Origin: BOG-1155 sp050012495
GTDB taxonomy: Bacteria; Desulfobacterota; Syntrophorhabdia; Syntrophorhabdales; WCHB1-27
NCBI GenBank assembly: GCA_050012495.1
Contig: JBEKHB010000010.1
Coordinates: 1 to 64,000 of the forward strand
DNA length: 64,000 nucleotides
Direction: 5' to 3'
A program made the translations under genes and the position numbers. This document shows positions 1 through 7,083 of the stretch, in pieces. The notes under the pieces were generated by a model, which saw nothing but the letters and a program-made list of their open reading frames with translations, made no database searches and was not told the DNA's origin. The first letter of the stretch is position 1, and each line of letters starts with the position of its first letter.

Positions 1-175
1 CGGGGATCTTTCGAAACCGGCTCAAACGGGCCGGGGCAATGCCCGGCCTGATAAGATTTTCCTCCTTTTCCCGCTCCCCGTCAAAGTGACAACCGGGGGT
101 GTCAACCAGGGGTGACAAGGAGAGATGACAACCAGGACTGACAAAAAGCACCTGAGGCGGTTTTTTGGAAAAGAT
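1..175. repeat. Dispersed element with 13-bp iterations, copy 1
   Basis: Five tandem 13-bp units lie at 87-99, 100-112, 113-125, 126-138 and 139-151, each starting TGACAA or TGTCAA and usually followed by an AGGG-like stretch. The flanks (for example CGAAACCGGCT near 12-22 and GTCAAAG just before the units) recur at 27268-27475. The left boundary may lie outside the window. No gene is visible in 1-350. Function is unknown; iteron-like protein binding or a non-autonomous mobile element are both possible. Confidence 0.6.
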
Positions 176-234
176 GACTCCACCATCGCCCCGGAGGGCC
201 GGTGGCCGGACCCAGAGCTGTCCCTACCTTCTGC

Positions 235-348
235 CTGTACTCCTCAAGTTTGTCTTTTTTCTTGCACGACTCCAATAGAAATGGTAATAGTGATGCAGGC
301 AGGCGTAGGCGCGGGCGGTGTCTTAGAAGGTAACGAATGAAACAACGT
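235..348 (+). repeat. 114-bp direct repeat, left copy
   Basis: This stretch is repeated without gaps at 645-758, with about 8 differences in 114 bases by eye. The two copies bracket a transposase fragment at 351-587. Neither copy carries a convincing gene. The right copy runs into a short degenerate reading that encodes one hydrophobic helix (around 765-840), so the repeat may derive from the end of a decayed small membrane protein gene. Confidence 0.75.
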
Positions 349-350
349 CC

Positions 351-587
351 CTAGCGCCCCATTACAACCAAGCTCCAGAATTTATCGAACCCTTCCCTCG
401 TGTTGCCGAACTTGAAGACCTTTATGTCCCTTCCATCCATGGTGGTGCAATACCCGGTGTTGCTTGTCGCGCCAATGTCTACCGTCGCGATCAGCGTTCC
501 TTCTTTCACCGGCCTTACCCTCTTCGCTCTCAGTCCTCTCATCGTAGGTCTCCTCCTTTGGATTCTCACCGGAATAAATAGCTGCAA
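351..587 (-). pseudogene. IS110-type transposase, N-terminal fragment
   Basis: The 78-residue product contains VDIGATSNTGY, then DGRDIKVFKFGNTREGF. This resembles the first strand of the RNase H-like DEDD catalytic domain of IS110-family transposases, where the first catalytic Asp sits in a VDIG motif. The natural start is probably the internal Met near 542. The reading stops shortly after FDKFWSLV, and the remaining roughly 300 residues, including the other acidic residues and the C-terminal Ser domain, are missing. It is therefore an inactive remnant. Family assignment is from motif memory, not a search. Confidence 0.6.
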
Positions 588-644
588 TGAAGGAGCATAT
601 CCTTGTTCATCGTGTCACTCAATCATGAACTAGAATATAGCAAG

Positions 645-758
645 CTGTACTCCTCAATTTTGTCTTTTTTCTTGCACGGCTGCAATAGAAATGGTAATAG
701 TGATGTAAGTAGGCGGAGACGCGGGCGGTGTCTTAGAAGGTAACGAATGAAACAACGT
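645..758 (+). repeat. 114-bp direct repeat, right copy
   Basis: Right partner of the repeat at 235-348, offset by 410 bp, same orientation and equal length. The two may have arisen by insertion or duplication around the IS110 fragment. Confidence 0.75.
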
Positions 759-992
759 TACCACCGCCCCCATTGTAACGCTTGCTTTGGGTGCTATAGT
801 CTTTGCCGTCATCTTCATCATCCAGGACCGGAAAAAATAAAATGTCACTCAGTCTCGTCATTATCCTGCCCCTGGTTGACCTTTCATTTCAAGGCTATTT
901 CAAGCTCCCTTGCCTTTGAGAAGGGTTCACAAAATTCTTTCACTCTTGCTTCTGTGTGATATAATCGAGGTACGGAAAGAGGGGGGCTGTCG

Positions 993-1436
993 ATGAGAAT
1001 AGTGCTTCTTATCTCCATAATGCTCCTATTGCCATTGAGCCATGTATGGGGCGACGATTACCAAAAACCATTCAAGAACAGTGTGGACGGGTATGACTGG
1101 GAACAATTAGCTACCTACCGTGACGGAAGTTTCATAAAAAAGGCAATGGTAAGTGGGTTTGAAGTAGGCTTTATGGCTGGCTATGAAATGCGTTCTCAGA
1201 CGCATAGCAGCAGAGAAAAAGAAGTACCGGGCGACACCATTTTTTTTTCCGAAAGCAGCGACTACTATATCCGCGAGATTGATTCTTTCCTCAAGACATA
1301 CCCTTTATGCAGGCGAAAGCCTATATATGAACTATTATTTCAGCTTTCGTATGTTTGGCTACCTCCAGAAATAGCACCCAAGCCGAAGCCTTCCTACAAA
1401 GACATAGGAGAGAGGTGTCTAGAACTGGCTAAATAG
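993..1436 (+). CDS. Secreted hypothetical protein
   Basis: The 147-residue product begins with a clear Sec signal peptide (charged MR, then a leucine-rich core to about residue 20, cleavage near SHVWG-DD). The mature part is hydrophilic with several Tyr and two Cys and matches no family I recognise. A purine-rich AAAGAGGGGGG stretch sits about 5-6 bases upstream of the ATG. The next gene lies 33 bp downstream on the same strand, so the two may be co-transcribed. It is probably periplasmic. Codon use is more AT-rich than in the catabolic cluster, in line with an accessory region. Confidence 0.6.
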   Translation: MRIVLLISIMLLLPLSHVWGDDYQKPFKNSVDGYDWEQLATYRDGSFIKKAMVSGFEVGFMAGYEMRSQTHSSREKEVPGDTIFFSESSDYYIREIDSFLKTYPLCRRKPIYELLFQLSYVWLPPEIAPKPKPSYKDIGERCLELAK

Positions 1437-1469
1437 AAATACCCGTCAGCTATAAATGAGAGGTGCATT

Positions 1470-1850
1470 ATGAATTGGTCAACCATTTTAGAAAATGCCC
1501 TACCAACCAAAGCGTCAAATTTGATAGCGGCAGGCACAATACCAGCCGCAATATTCGTATGGCGCCTCCCGTTGTATTGGCCTTTTTCAAAGGTGGTATC
1601 AACAGAAACAGAAGTACAAATGTTGGGGCTGTTGCTGTCAGCATGCACAATATTGCTAGGCGCATTACTTTGCCTCGTTTTAATGATTCATGCTTATCGC
1701 GCTCTCGACGCAAAAATGGAGACTCTTAAAATAGAAAACCAGGGGTTTGAGGAGAAAAACCAGGAATTGAAAATAATAGCTCAAAAGTACGAAAGGCTCA
1801 ATGCTGACCGCTTCAACAGGCCGCTTAACCTTGGTAAATCGCCAATATGA
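1470..1850 (+). CDS. Hypothetical membrane protein with coiled coil
   Basis: The 126-residue product has a weakly hydrophobic segment near residues 18-40 and a strong transmembrane helix near 50-75 (LGLLLSACTILLGALLCLVL). A charged helix follows at about 78-112 with heptad-like spacing (ALDAKMETLKIENQGFEEKN), typical of a short coiled coil. GAGAGG lies just upstream of the ATG. It follows the secreted protein at 993-1436 on the same strand. I recognise no family. The topology suggests a small inner-membrane anchor with a cytoplasmic coiled coil, as seen in many phage or defence accessory proteins, but nothing specific supports a role. Confidence 0.55.
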   Translation: MNWSTILENALPTKASNLIAAGTIPAAIFVWRLPLYWPFSKVVSTETEVQMLGLLLSACTILLGALLCLVLMIHAYRALDAKMETLKIENQGFEEKNQELKIIAQKYERLNADRFNRPLNLGKSPI

Positions 1851-2112
1851 AGACGCCATAATTTAGAAGGGTGTACCTTCGTGGTTTGACATTCCCGTCA
1901 CAAGGCAGTAGTATTTTTTGTGCTTGGCTGATCGGCCGATTTCTTCAACAACTCTGATTGCAGTGAGAGCGTTCAGGAAAAATTGAATGGTCCGGGATGG
2001 ACTCCGAAAGAAGTCTACATTTGGAGATTAGTCAAACTCAAGTAGTTTTCAAAAACTCCGAAAGACAATCCTTGGAAGCATAATCGGGCTATTATGTTGC
2101 GGCATTGTGCCA
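1851..2112. other. Intergenic stretch, possible gene fragment
   Basis: No complete gene is visible. A short open reading on the plus strand (1932-2045) ends in a peptide containing GPGWTPKEVYIWRLVKL, which looks protein-like. It lacks a start codon and may be the tail of a lost gene. Confidence 0.3.
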
Positions 2113-3084
2113 TCATGCACTACTATTCTGTGGCCCGTAAACCATAAAGCTAACGTAGGATCGATGACCCTTTGGCGGGATATCAGAAGGGTCATGGATC
2201 AGTTCCACCGTGGCGCATTGCTCGTGGTGGTGAATAATATTAGCGTCAAAGATATCTCGGTATTCGACGCGAGACCATATAAAGATTTGTGCTTCATTTC
2301 GCCACTTGCCTATCATGTTTTCCAATGGGAGAGCGAGAAAGGGTGTTTCGGCTTTAGATCGTGGACCCATAACCGTGGGGATTCTATCGCCCGAAGGTAC
2401 AAAGGTGATTTCCTCGGTGTCATCTATTGGGCGAACCTTGAGTTGTATCCAGCTACAGACATCAATTCCAGGCGTAAGACCGACATTCTCCCACCGGACC
2501 CCAAAAACGTATTCCCTAATTTTGTCGTCCCAAACATCGGGCACGCAGTTGAATCCTTTTCCGAATATAAAAGCACGCAAGTGTCGTTTAGCCATTTCTT
2601 CGGAGCTTTTGACCATTTTCCGAGTAGCAAGCCAGAGGTACGCCGTAAAGATTGCGAGAACAGTAGTAACGATAGCGAGCCAAACAGTAGCATACAGCGT
2701 CCGCCGTTCGTTCGTAGGCTTCTCACGGCGCTCATATGTCTCATAATTGGTCTCATCCTTGTCTTTTGGAGTGGGAAGAGCTTTTATGACAAAAGGAAGT
2801 TGTTCCGTGCCTCGCTGATAGGAATCGGCCTTCTTATCACTTTTGCTGCCTTTTTCTTTTATATGCTTACTGCTTATGAATGGTCCTGGAGTTGGCCCTT
2901 GTGATTGAGCGTAAACCACGAACGCCGATAACAGGAGAACAGCCACAAGACACAAGAAAAAATGACGTAATTTCACAGAGGCTATTCTAAAATGTCCTAT
3001 GCCTCTTTGTCTACCTATTTTATCCTCCTCATCACCAGATGTCGAGAAAAAAGTCCTGAATTTTAGCGGTAATTGATGGTTCAT
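2113..3084 (-). CDS. Hypothetical protein with two transmembrane segments
   Basis: The 323-residue product has a hydrophobic segment at about residues 39-58 (FFLCLVAVLLLSAFVVYA), which may be a late signal anchor. A low-complexity charged linker follows, then a second helix near 128-150 (TVWLAIVTTVLAIFTAYLWL), then a C-terminal domain of about 170 residues. The linker-helix-domain layout (ERR..TLYATVWLAIVTT) resembles uncharacterised proteins common in mobile regions of Proteobacteria. It stands alone between the orphan genes at 1-1850 and the Zot-like gene. The start is uncertain because no internal Met precedes the first hydrophobic segment. Confidence 0.55.
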   Translation of the reverse strand: MNHQLPLKFRTFFSTSGDEEDKIGRQRGIGHFRIASVKLRHFFLCLVAVLLLSAFVVYAQSQGPTPGPFISSKHIKEKGSKSDKKADSYQRGTEQLPFVIKALPTPKDKDETNYETYERREKPTNERRTLYATVWLAIVTTVLAIFTAYLWLATRKMVKSSEEMAKRHLRAFIFGKGFNCVPDVWDDKIREYVFGVRWENVGLTPGIDVCSWIQLKVRPIDDTEEITFVPSGDRIPTVMGPRSKAETPFLALPLENMIGKWRNEAQIFIWSRVEYRDIFDANIIHHHEQCATVELIHDPSDIPPKGHRSYVSFMVYGPQNSSA

Positions 3085-3169
3085 GAAGCAGTATTATCCG
3101 GGGAACTAGAAGTGTTGAGATATGTGTTAATTAACGAGCCCACGGGCCACCACCCAGGCGCACCCCTCG

Positions 3170-3266
3170 AAGGTTTTCCACAAGAAGCATCGCGCGGGCC
3201 TTCGGCCAGAGGCCGCGACCGCTCGCTTGAAACCATTGGCGCTCGCTTGCTTCTATGGAAAACCTT
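3170..3266. repeat. Inverted repeat with long arms
   Basis: AAGGTTTTCCACAAGAAGC at 3170-3188 is mirrored by GCTTCTATGGAAAACCTT at 3249-3266, with one small bulge. A second internal G+C-rich stem is likely (GGCCTTCGGCC at about 3199-3209). The element lies between the orphan membrane protein and the phage-type gene, in a 440-bp stretch with no confident gene. It could be a large hairpin, a phage packaging or replication signal, or a decayed insertion element. Confidence 0.5.
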
Positions 3267-3362
3267 CTCATCCATGCCCGAGGCAAACCCCTGCCAGAAA
3301 GAATCGTTCACCGCAACCCCATCCTTACCGGTTTATTCCGCGCCGCCCCCCGGCCCCCGTGC

Positions 3363-3552
3363 TCATTCTTCCGCGCGGGAGGCCGGAGGAGCGGCGTCGG
3401 CCCCACTTGTGAAGACCACAGTACCCACGGCCCGGCCTGTACTGTCCGTGAACGTCCAAACGGACCCCTTCTTTTCAACGGTCGCCGGCGGACGATAAGC
3501 ACCCGAAGGAAGCACACCGGCCCCCTCAGGAGCCGCCCCGTGCTCTTTTTCC
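3363..3552 (-). pseudogene. Possible out-of-frame tail of the Zot-like gene
   Basis: Beyond the stop of the Zot-like gene, the minus strand stays open in another frame for about 60 codons. It encodes a protein-like stretch (VEKKGSVWTFTDSTGRAVG, then a Pro/Ala-rich end). The two frames overlap around an A-rich run (TCGGAAAAAGAG on the minus strand, 3543-3552). Either the Zot reading frame was shortened by a one-base change, or this is an independent short gene. Evidence is limited to protein-like composition. Confidence 0.25.
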
Positions 3553-4428
3553 GACCCCACCGGCACTAAAACCCTTATCCGTGATCTTTGCAGGCAAGGC
3601 GACCCACTTACCGTCTTTATAAAACCCATTAGCCGACACGTTCAGACTCACAGGAGCCGCCGAAGCAGCTGCAACCTTTTGACGCCCCTTCTCGAAAGCC
3701 GCAGCATGAGCCTTAGTACCGAACATATCACCGTGAATAGCCGGAGTTTTCAAAAGGAGATAGACGAAAATATCCATGATGACAGGGATAAAGTAGAAAA
3801 TCGGATGTCTCAGAATATTTGTCGCCTTGCCTATTCCTTTCTCTTTGATGTCCTTGGCAACGTAGGACTGATAACAACGGAAGATCACCGGATTATAGGT
3901 CTTACGTTTCCTCGAAAGACAATTCCTTTCGTCATCCTCAGAGTACACGTACTCAAGGTAAGACCTCTTCACCATCTTCCCGATGAAGTTTACCTTTCGA
4001 CACCTGTGCGTCCACTCGATAAGGGACCGCACATGACCGTCGAGCTTGTCAAGCGCCTGAGTGATCAGGATCACATCATGTCCATGATGACGATGAGTAG
4101 AGCACCATTCCGCAAACGCTTTATTCGACTCAGACGCATAGGTCCTCGATGACCAAAGCTTATGAACCTCATCCACGATGATCACCGAGCCTATGTCAAC
4201 GAACGTCCAAAACGTAAGAGTCTGATCACGTGTCATGTAGACAAGCTGAGAATCAAGCTTTTCCCGCTCAATGCCCGAGACAAGGTGTATTGCCATCCGG
4301 CAACCCTCATCATTCAGCCCATCCATATTGGTATAGACCTTGCGCCCCTTCTTAAGCAGATCGATCATAAGGAGCGTAGCAGCATACGACTTGCCGCCGC
4401 CAGGAGTACCCGTTATACACGTGATCAT
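3526..4428 (-). CDS. Zot-like filamentous phage assembly ATPase
   Basis: The 300-residue product starts MITCITGTPGGGKSY, a Walker A motif at the extreme N-terminus as in Zonula occludens toxin / phage gpI proteins. Residues SVIIVDEVHKLW (about 79-90) form the Walker B strand, and ITQALDKLD follows as sensor. A single membrane helix lies near residues 213-231 (HPIFYFIPVIMDIFVYLLL), and a short tail would be periplasmic. In inoviruses this inner-membrane ATPase drives virion extrusion. GGGGGTG lies five bases before the ATG. No coat, replication or integrase genes are visible nearby, so this is a remnant of a filamentous prophage, or a fragment of one. Confidence 0.85.
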   Translation of the reverse strand: MITCITGTPGGGKSYAATLLMIDLLKKGRKVYTNMDGLNDEGCRMAIHLVSGIEREKLDSQLVYMTRDQTLTFWTFVDIGSVIIVDEVHKLWSSRTYASESNKAFAEWCSTHRHHGHDVILITQALDKLDGHVRSLIEWTHRCRKVNFIGKMVKRSYLEYVYSEDDERNCLSRKRKTYNPVIFRCYQSYVAKDIKEKGIGKATNILRHPIFYFIPVIMDIFVYLLLKTPAIHGDMFGTKAHAAAFEKGRQKVAAASAAPVSLNVSANGFYKDGKWVALPAKITDKGFSAGGVGKRARGGS

Positions 4429-4453
4429 CTCACACCCCCATTATTACCAAATT

Positions 4454-4621
4454 CTACCCACGCGGCCCGCTTACCTTTTCTCGATCCGCGAACGCCGCCC
4501 GCCGTTCCCTCTCTTTTTTGGTAAGAAAATGGGAACAATCGCAGCCCCGCTTTTCAAGCCGAGCCACCACGCGCTTTTCAACCACGCCCAGGATGAAAGA
4601 CAAGAAGAAGGCATAAGGCAA
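4454..4621 (-). CDS. Possible small phage-type protein upstream of zot
   Basis: A 55-codon reading from a TTG start encodes a hydrophobic N-terminus (PYAFFLSFILGVV) followed by a strongly charged helix (KKERERRAAFADREK). It ends 25 bp before the Zot-like start on the same strand. The composition is protein-like and the position is typical of small inovirus genes, but no ribosome site is evident and the start is weak. Confidence 0.3.
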   Translation of the reverse strand: MPYAFFLSFILGVVEKRVVARLEKRGCDCSHFLTKKERERRAAFADREKVSGPRG

Positions 4622-4869
4622 TCAAGGGGACGGTGTCATTTTGTCAACTTGCTGATCGCCGTTTACAGGGATCTGCTGTCCCCCACGAGAATGACAAAAA
4701 AGTCGAGCCCCAGGGGTTCCTGGCGTGATTTGTATTGACGTTTGTTTTCCCGAGCGGGTAGTATAAGGATGCAGATTTTAGGCGCGCAAGCCCGAGGAAC
4801 GGAGGCGTATCTAGGCCATAGGCGGGTGCGACCCGGCAAAGGGCTGGGTGGCGTACATGAGGACGCAGT

Positions 4870-4914
4870 GGCAACGTCTTTTCTCCGGCCGGAGGGATTT
4901 TTGATGGATGGGGC
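4870..4914 (+). repeat. Dispersed repeat, shared with 50423-50466
   Basis: Contains GGCAACGTCTTT, then CGGCCGGAGGGATTTTTGAT and GGATGG. The reverse complement of 50423-50466 carries the same blocks with few changes, so this is a dispersed element at two places 45 kb apart in opposite orientation. Confidence 0.6.
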
Positions 4915-4929
4915 GGAAGCCGGGGTGTC

Positions 4930-5016
4930 GTCCGGGCCGGAGCGTACTTCGCGCGTACGTGAGGACCCGGACACGCCCCGGCGACCGCGCCAGGCGCGAA
5001 AAGATCCCGGCCGCCC
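4930..5016 (+). repeat. GC-rich dispersed repeat, shared with 6071-6172
   Basis: Shares GTCCGGGCCGGAGC, GTGAGGACCCGGACACGC, CGGCGAC, GCGCGAAA and GATCCCG, in that order, with the reverse complement of 6071-6172. The two copies flank the adenosine-kinase-family and DUF493 genes in inverted orientation. Confidence 0.6.
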
Positions 5017-5050
5017 ACATTTATAACATTTCCATTATAGGAGGTGCTTA

Positions 5051-5536
5051 ATGGTTTCTTTGACTACCGTGCGTGTGGATATCCCGGAAGGGATGAATGT
5101 GATCATCGGGCAGTCTCATTTTATCAAGACAGTGCCGGACCTTTATGAGACGCTCATTGCGTCTTCGCCGCATCTGAAATTCGGTATCGCTTTTTCAGAG
5201 GCGAGCAGTCATCGTCTGGTGCGCCATGAAGGGAATGACAAGGACCTGGAGAAGAGGGCGGCGGACACGGCCTTCACTCTGGCCTGCGGGCATGTTTTTG
5301 TCATATTCCTGAAGGAAGGTTTCCCCATCAATGTCCTCAACGCGATCAAGGGCTGCCAGGAGGTCTGCCGCATCTTCTGCGCGACCGCCAATCCACTGGA
5401 AATAGTAGTGGCATCGAGCGAGCAGGGCAATGGGGTTATGGGTGTGATAGACGGCTTTCGGCCGAAGGGCATCGAGGACGAGGAGGGCAGGGCCTGGCGG
5501 ATCGACCTGCTCAAAAGATTGGGCTACAAGTTATAA
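5051..5536 (+). CDS. Adenosine-specific kinase family protein
   Basis: The 161-residue product matches the small adenosine-specific kinase family (PF04008) along its length. Recognisable blocks are VIIGQSHFIKTVPDLYETL (about 17-35), LKFGIAFSEASSHRLVRHEG (about 42-61) and NPLEIVVASSEQGNGVMGVIDG (about 114-135). The length fits the family. Members are found in archaea and anaerobic bacteria; biochemical evidence is thin, so the kinase name is inherited from the family. AGGAGGTG lies 6 bases before the ATG. It is monocistronic, bracketed by repeats. Confidence 0.85.
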   Translation: MVSLTTVRVDIPEGMNVIIGQSHFIKTVPDLYETLIASSPHLKFGIAFSEASSHRLVRHEGNDKDLEKRAADTAFTLACGHVFVIFLKEGFPINVLNAIKGCQEVCRIFCATANPLEIVVASSEQGNGVMGVIDGFRPKGIEDEEGRAWRIDLLKRLGYKL

Positions 5537-5565
5537 AAAGCCCTCTTGCCTCAGGCGTGCCGGCG

Positions 5566-5646
5566 TATATCGGGCTGTCTTCAAAGGTCCATCGAGGCGG
5601 CTTTGATGCGCCAACAAAGATGGGGCGAAGAAGACGGCTTGGTATA
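5566..5646. repeat. Palindromic repeat element, intergenic copy
   Basis: An 81-bp element with imperfect 17-bp ends: TATATCGGGCTGTCTTC at 5566-5582, and GAAGACGGCTTGGTATA at 5630-5646 as its approximate reverse complement. The interior (CATCGAGGCGGC, GCCAACAAAGATGGGGCGAAG) recurs inside the P-type ATPase gene at 42176-42300. It abuts the stop codon of the DUF493 gene, so its hairpin may also end transcription from either side. Confidence 0.7.
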
Positions 5647-5919
5647 TTAAAGGGTCATTAAGACGAGGTCATGCTCGTTCAGCTCTTTATAGAGCGCATA
5701 CAATTGCTCCTGGCTCTCCGCCGGGAAGGTGGCCGTGATGGACAGGTACTTTTCCCCGCTGCTCGTGCGGCTGGAATAGGTGATTTCATTGCCGGGGGAT
5801 ACATGCTTCTCGACGATTGCGCTCACCACCGAATAGAACTCTCCGGTATTCCTGCCCATCACCTTGAGCGGGTAGGGGCAGGGAAACTGAAAGGGTGTGC
5901 TCTTGTCCTCCGTGGCCAT
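5647..5919 (-). CDS. DUF493 (YbeD-like) protein
   Basis: The 90-residue product has the compact DUF493/UPF0250 layout: FPCPYPLKVMGRN near residues 12-24, FYSVVSAIVEKH near 28-39, then a beta strand YLSITATFPAESQEQL and a helix ending in the last strand. E. coli YbeD adopts an ACT-like regulatory fold, and the role is unknown. AAAGAGGAAAC lies before the ATG. It is a single gene, convergent with the adenosine-kinase-family gene. Confidence 0.75.
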   Translation of the reverse strand: MATEDKSTPFQFPCPYPLKVMGRNTGEFYSVVSAIVEKHVSPGNEITYSSRTSSGEKYLSITATFPAESQEQLYALYKELNEHDLVLMTL

Positions 5920-5951
5920 AACGTAGTTTCCTCTTTAGATGCCGCAAAAAC

Positions 5952-6017
5952 ACTGGATGTCCCGCCTGCGCGGGATTAAGGCCCGCTTCGCTCTGCCGAC
6001 TTCCGTCGGAATGACGG
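5952..6017 (+). repeat. REP-like palindromic repeat, copy 1
   Basis: A 66-bp block containing CCCGCCTGCGCGGG (self-complementary) and ending in GTCGGAATGACGG. It recurs at 48246-48311 with about four differences, in the same orientation. The form is that of the widespread GGAATGACGG palindromic repeats of Proteobacteria. Confidence 0.75.
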
Positions 6018-6070
6018 CGTAATTACGACACGGTTATATAGTATATAGATCGAGCATACTTCCCGCAAGG

Positions 6071-6360
6071 GGGCGGGTCGGGATCTTCTGGCCGGGCGCC
6101 TTTCGCGCATAGCTTTGTCGCCGAAGCGTGTCCGGGTCCTCACATACACGCACAGTGTGCTCCGGCCCGGACGCCGCTCCGGCTTCGCGCTCTGCATCAA
6201 AACTCGCATCGGCCAGAAAATCCCGACTGGCCGGGCGCCTTTCGCGCATAGCTTTGTGGCGCCGCGCCCTGTGAAGCATCGACGTACGAAAAAGTACGCC
6301 TTCGCTCCCCAGGGCTTGCGCTTCGCGCTCTGCAACAAAACCCGCCTCGGCCGGAAGCAG
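6071..6360. repeat. Composite GC-rich repeat array
   Basis: Part 6071-6172 is an inverted copy of 4930-5016. A perfect 29-bp direct repeat (starting GGCCGGGCGCC) lies at 6090-6118 and 6229-6257. Another near-identical pair (GCTTCGCGCTCTGCA...CAAAAC...CGGCC) lies at about 6182-6219 and 6320-6356. No coding gene is convincing here. The array probably grew by repeated duplication. Confidence 0.6.
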
Positions 6361-6441
6361 AGAGAGGTTAAGCCCGGCTGTCTGGATTCCGGCTTTCGCC
6401 GGAATGACGGAATAAAGCTTCGGTCAGAAGAAACGTTGACA

Positions 6442-6480
6442 TTGACGTGCCTCACACTATGTGATTATAATGTAATTACA
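6442..6480 (+). promoter_or_regulatory. Promoter and palindromic operator of mazEF
   Basis: A -35 TTGACG at 6442-6447 is followed after 18 bp by a perfect -10 TATAAT at 6466-6471. Overlapping the -10 end is the perfect palindrome TGTAATTACA (6471-6480), a natural site for the AbrB/MazE-type antitoxin encoded 26 bp further on. Binding there would block the promoter, giving the autorepression typical of toxin-antitoxin operons. Confidence 0.65.
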
Positions 6481-6505
6481 TGGAAGAGAATGGGGGCTAT
6501 GTTCA

Positions 6506-6754
6506 ATGAAGACTAAGCTGATTCGCATTGGTAATTCGCGGGGGGTGAGGTTGCCCAAGACAATCATCGAACAAGCCGGCTTGACCGAAGAGGTAGAGCT
6601 GGAGGTTCGAGACGGCGCTGTCGTCATAGCCAGGGCCGCGCTACCCCGCCGTGGATGGGCAGACGCGGCCGGGGAGATGTGTCTGGCTGACGATGATCGG
6701 TTGCTGGACCCCCCCATCCCCACCCATTTTGACGAGAAAGAGTGGACGTGGTGA
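6506..6754 (+). CDS. mazE: MazE-like antitoxin (AbrB fold)
   Basis: The 82-residue product has the SpoVT/AbrB DNA-binding swapped-hairpin signature at its N-terminus (TKLIRIGNSRGVRLPKTIIE, residues 3-22, then LEVRDGAVVI). The acidic, Trp-rich tail (about 60-82, HFDEKEWTW) would wrap around the toxin. It overlaps the toxin start by 13 bp, so translation is coupled. It should neutralise MazF and repress the operon through the palindrome at 6471-6480. Confidence 0.85.
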   Translation: MKTKLIRIGNSRGVRLPKTIIEQAGLTEEVELEVRDGAVVIARAALPRRGWADAAGEMCLADDDRLLDPPIPTHFDEKEWTW

Positions 6755-7083
6755 CGCCCGCGGCGGTGCGACGCGGAGACATATTCCTGGTGAGCTTAGA
6801 TCCGGCCCAGGGAGGGGAGATTCAGAAGACTCGCCCGTGTGTCGTCGTCTCGCCGGACGAGCTCAACGCCCATTTGCGAACCTTTATCGCGGCGCCCCTT
6901 ACCACCGGAGGCCATCCCTACCCCTTCCGTGTGCCGTGCCGGTTTCAAGGCCGCGCGGGCTATGTGGTGATCGACCAGATTCGCACCGTCGACCGGGAGC
7001 GGATGCCGCGCCGGCTCGGTAAACTCTCGCCGCTTGTACTGGAGCGCGTTCTTTCGATACTACAAGAGATGTTTGCACCCTGA
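6742..7083 (+). CDS. mazF: MazF-family mRNA interferase toxin
   Basis: The 113-residue product has the PemK/MazF layout: RRGDIFLVSLDPAQGGEIQKTRPCVVVSPD (residues about 10-39, written here as the conserved GDI and TRPCVVVS blocks), FIAAPLTT, and VVIDQIRTVDRERM. The Arg in KTRPC and the Thr/Ser after it are the usual catalytic environment. Such toxins cut single-stranded mRNA at short motifs. The start is GTG, overlapping mazE. It is an ordinary chromosomal toxin-antitoxin pair, possibly stabilising the neighbouring accessory DNA. Confidence 0.85.
   Translation: MDVVTPAAVRRGDIFLVSLDPAQGGEIQKTRPCVVVSPDELNAHLRTFIAAPLTTGGHPYPFRVPCRFQGRAGYVVIDQIRTVDRERMPRRLGKLSPLVLERVLSILQEMFAP

Larger units (their letters stand above)
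4622..5050. other. Intergenic region with dispersed repeats
   Basis: No convincing gene is visible. The stretch contains two pieces shared with other parts of the window (4870-4914 and 4930-5016). AGGAGGTG at 5040-5047 is the ribosome site of the next gene. Confidence 0.5.

Noticed and set aside
87..151. CRISPR-like array of 13-bp units
   Set aside because: The units are directly adjacent without spacers, so this is not a CRISPR.
2107..2904. Long plus-strand reading opposite the membrane protein gene at 2113-3084
   Set aside because: It is antisense to a frame with two clear membrane helices and has no ribosome site; its composition is that of a shadow frame.
6034..6455. Open frames in the repeat array at about 6.0-6.4 kb
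   Set aside because: They run through repeated GC-rich DNA and encode Arg-rich sequence repeated in step with the DNA repeats.
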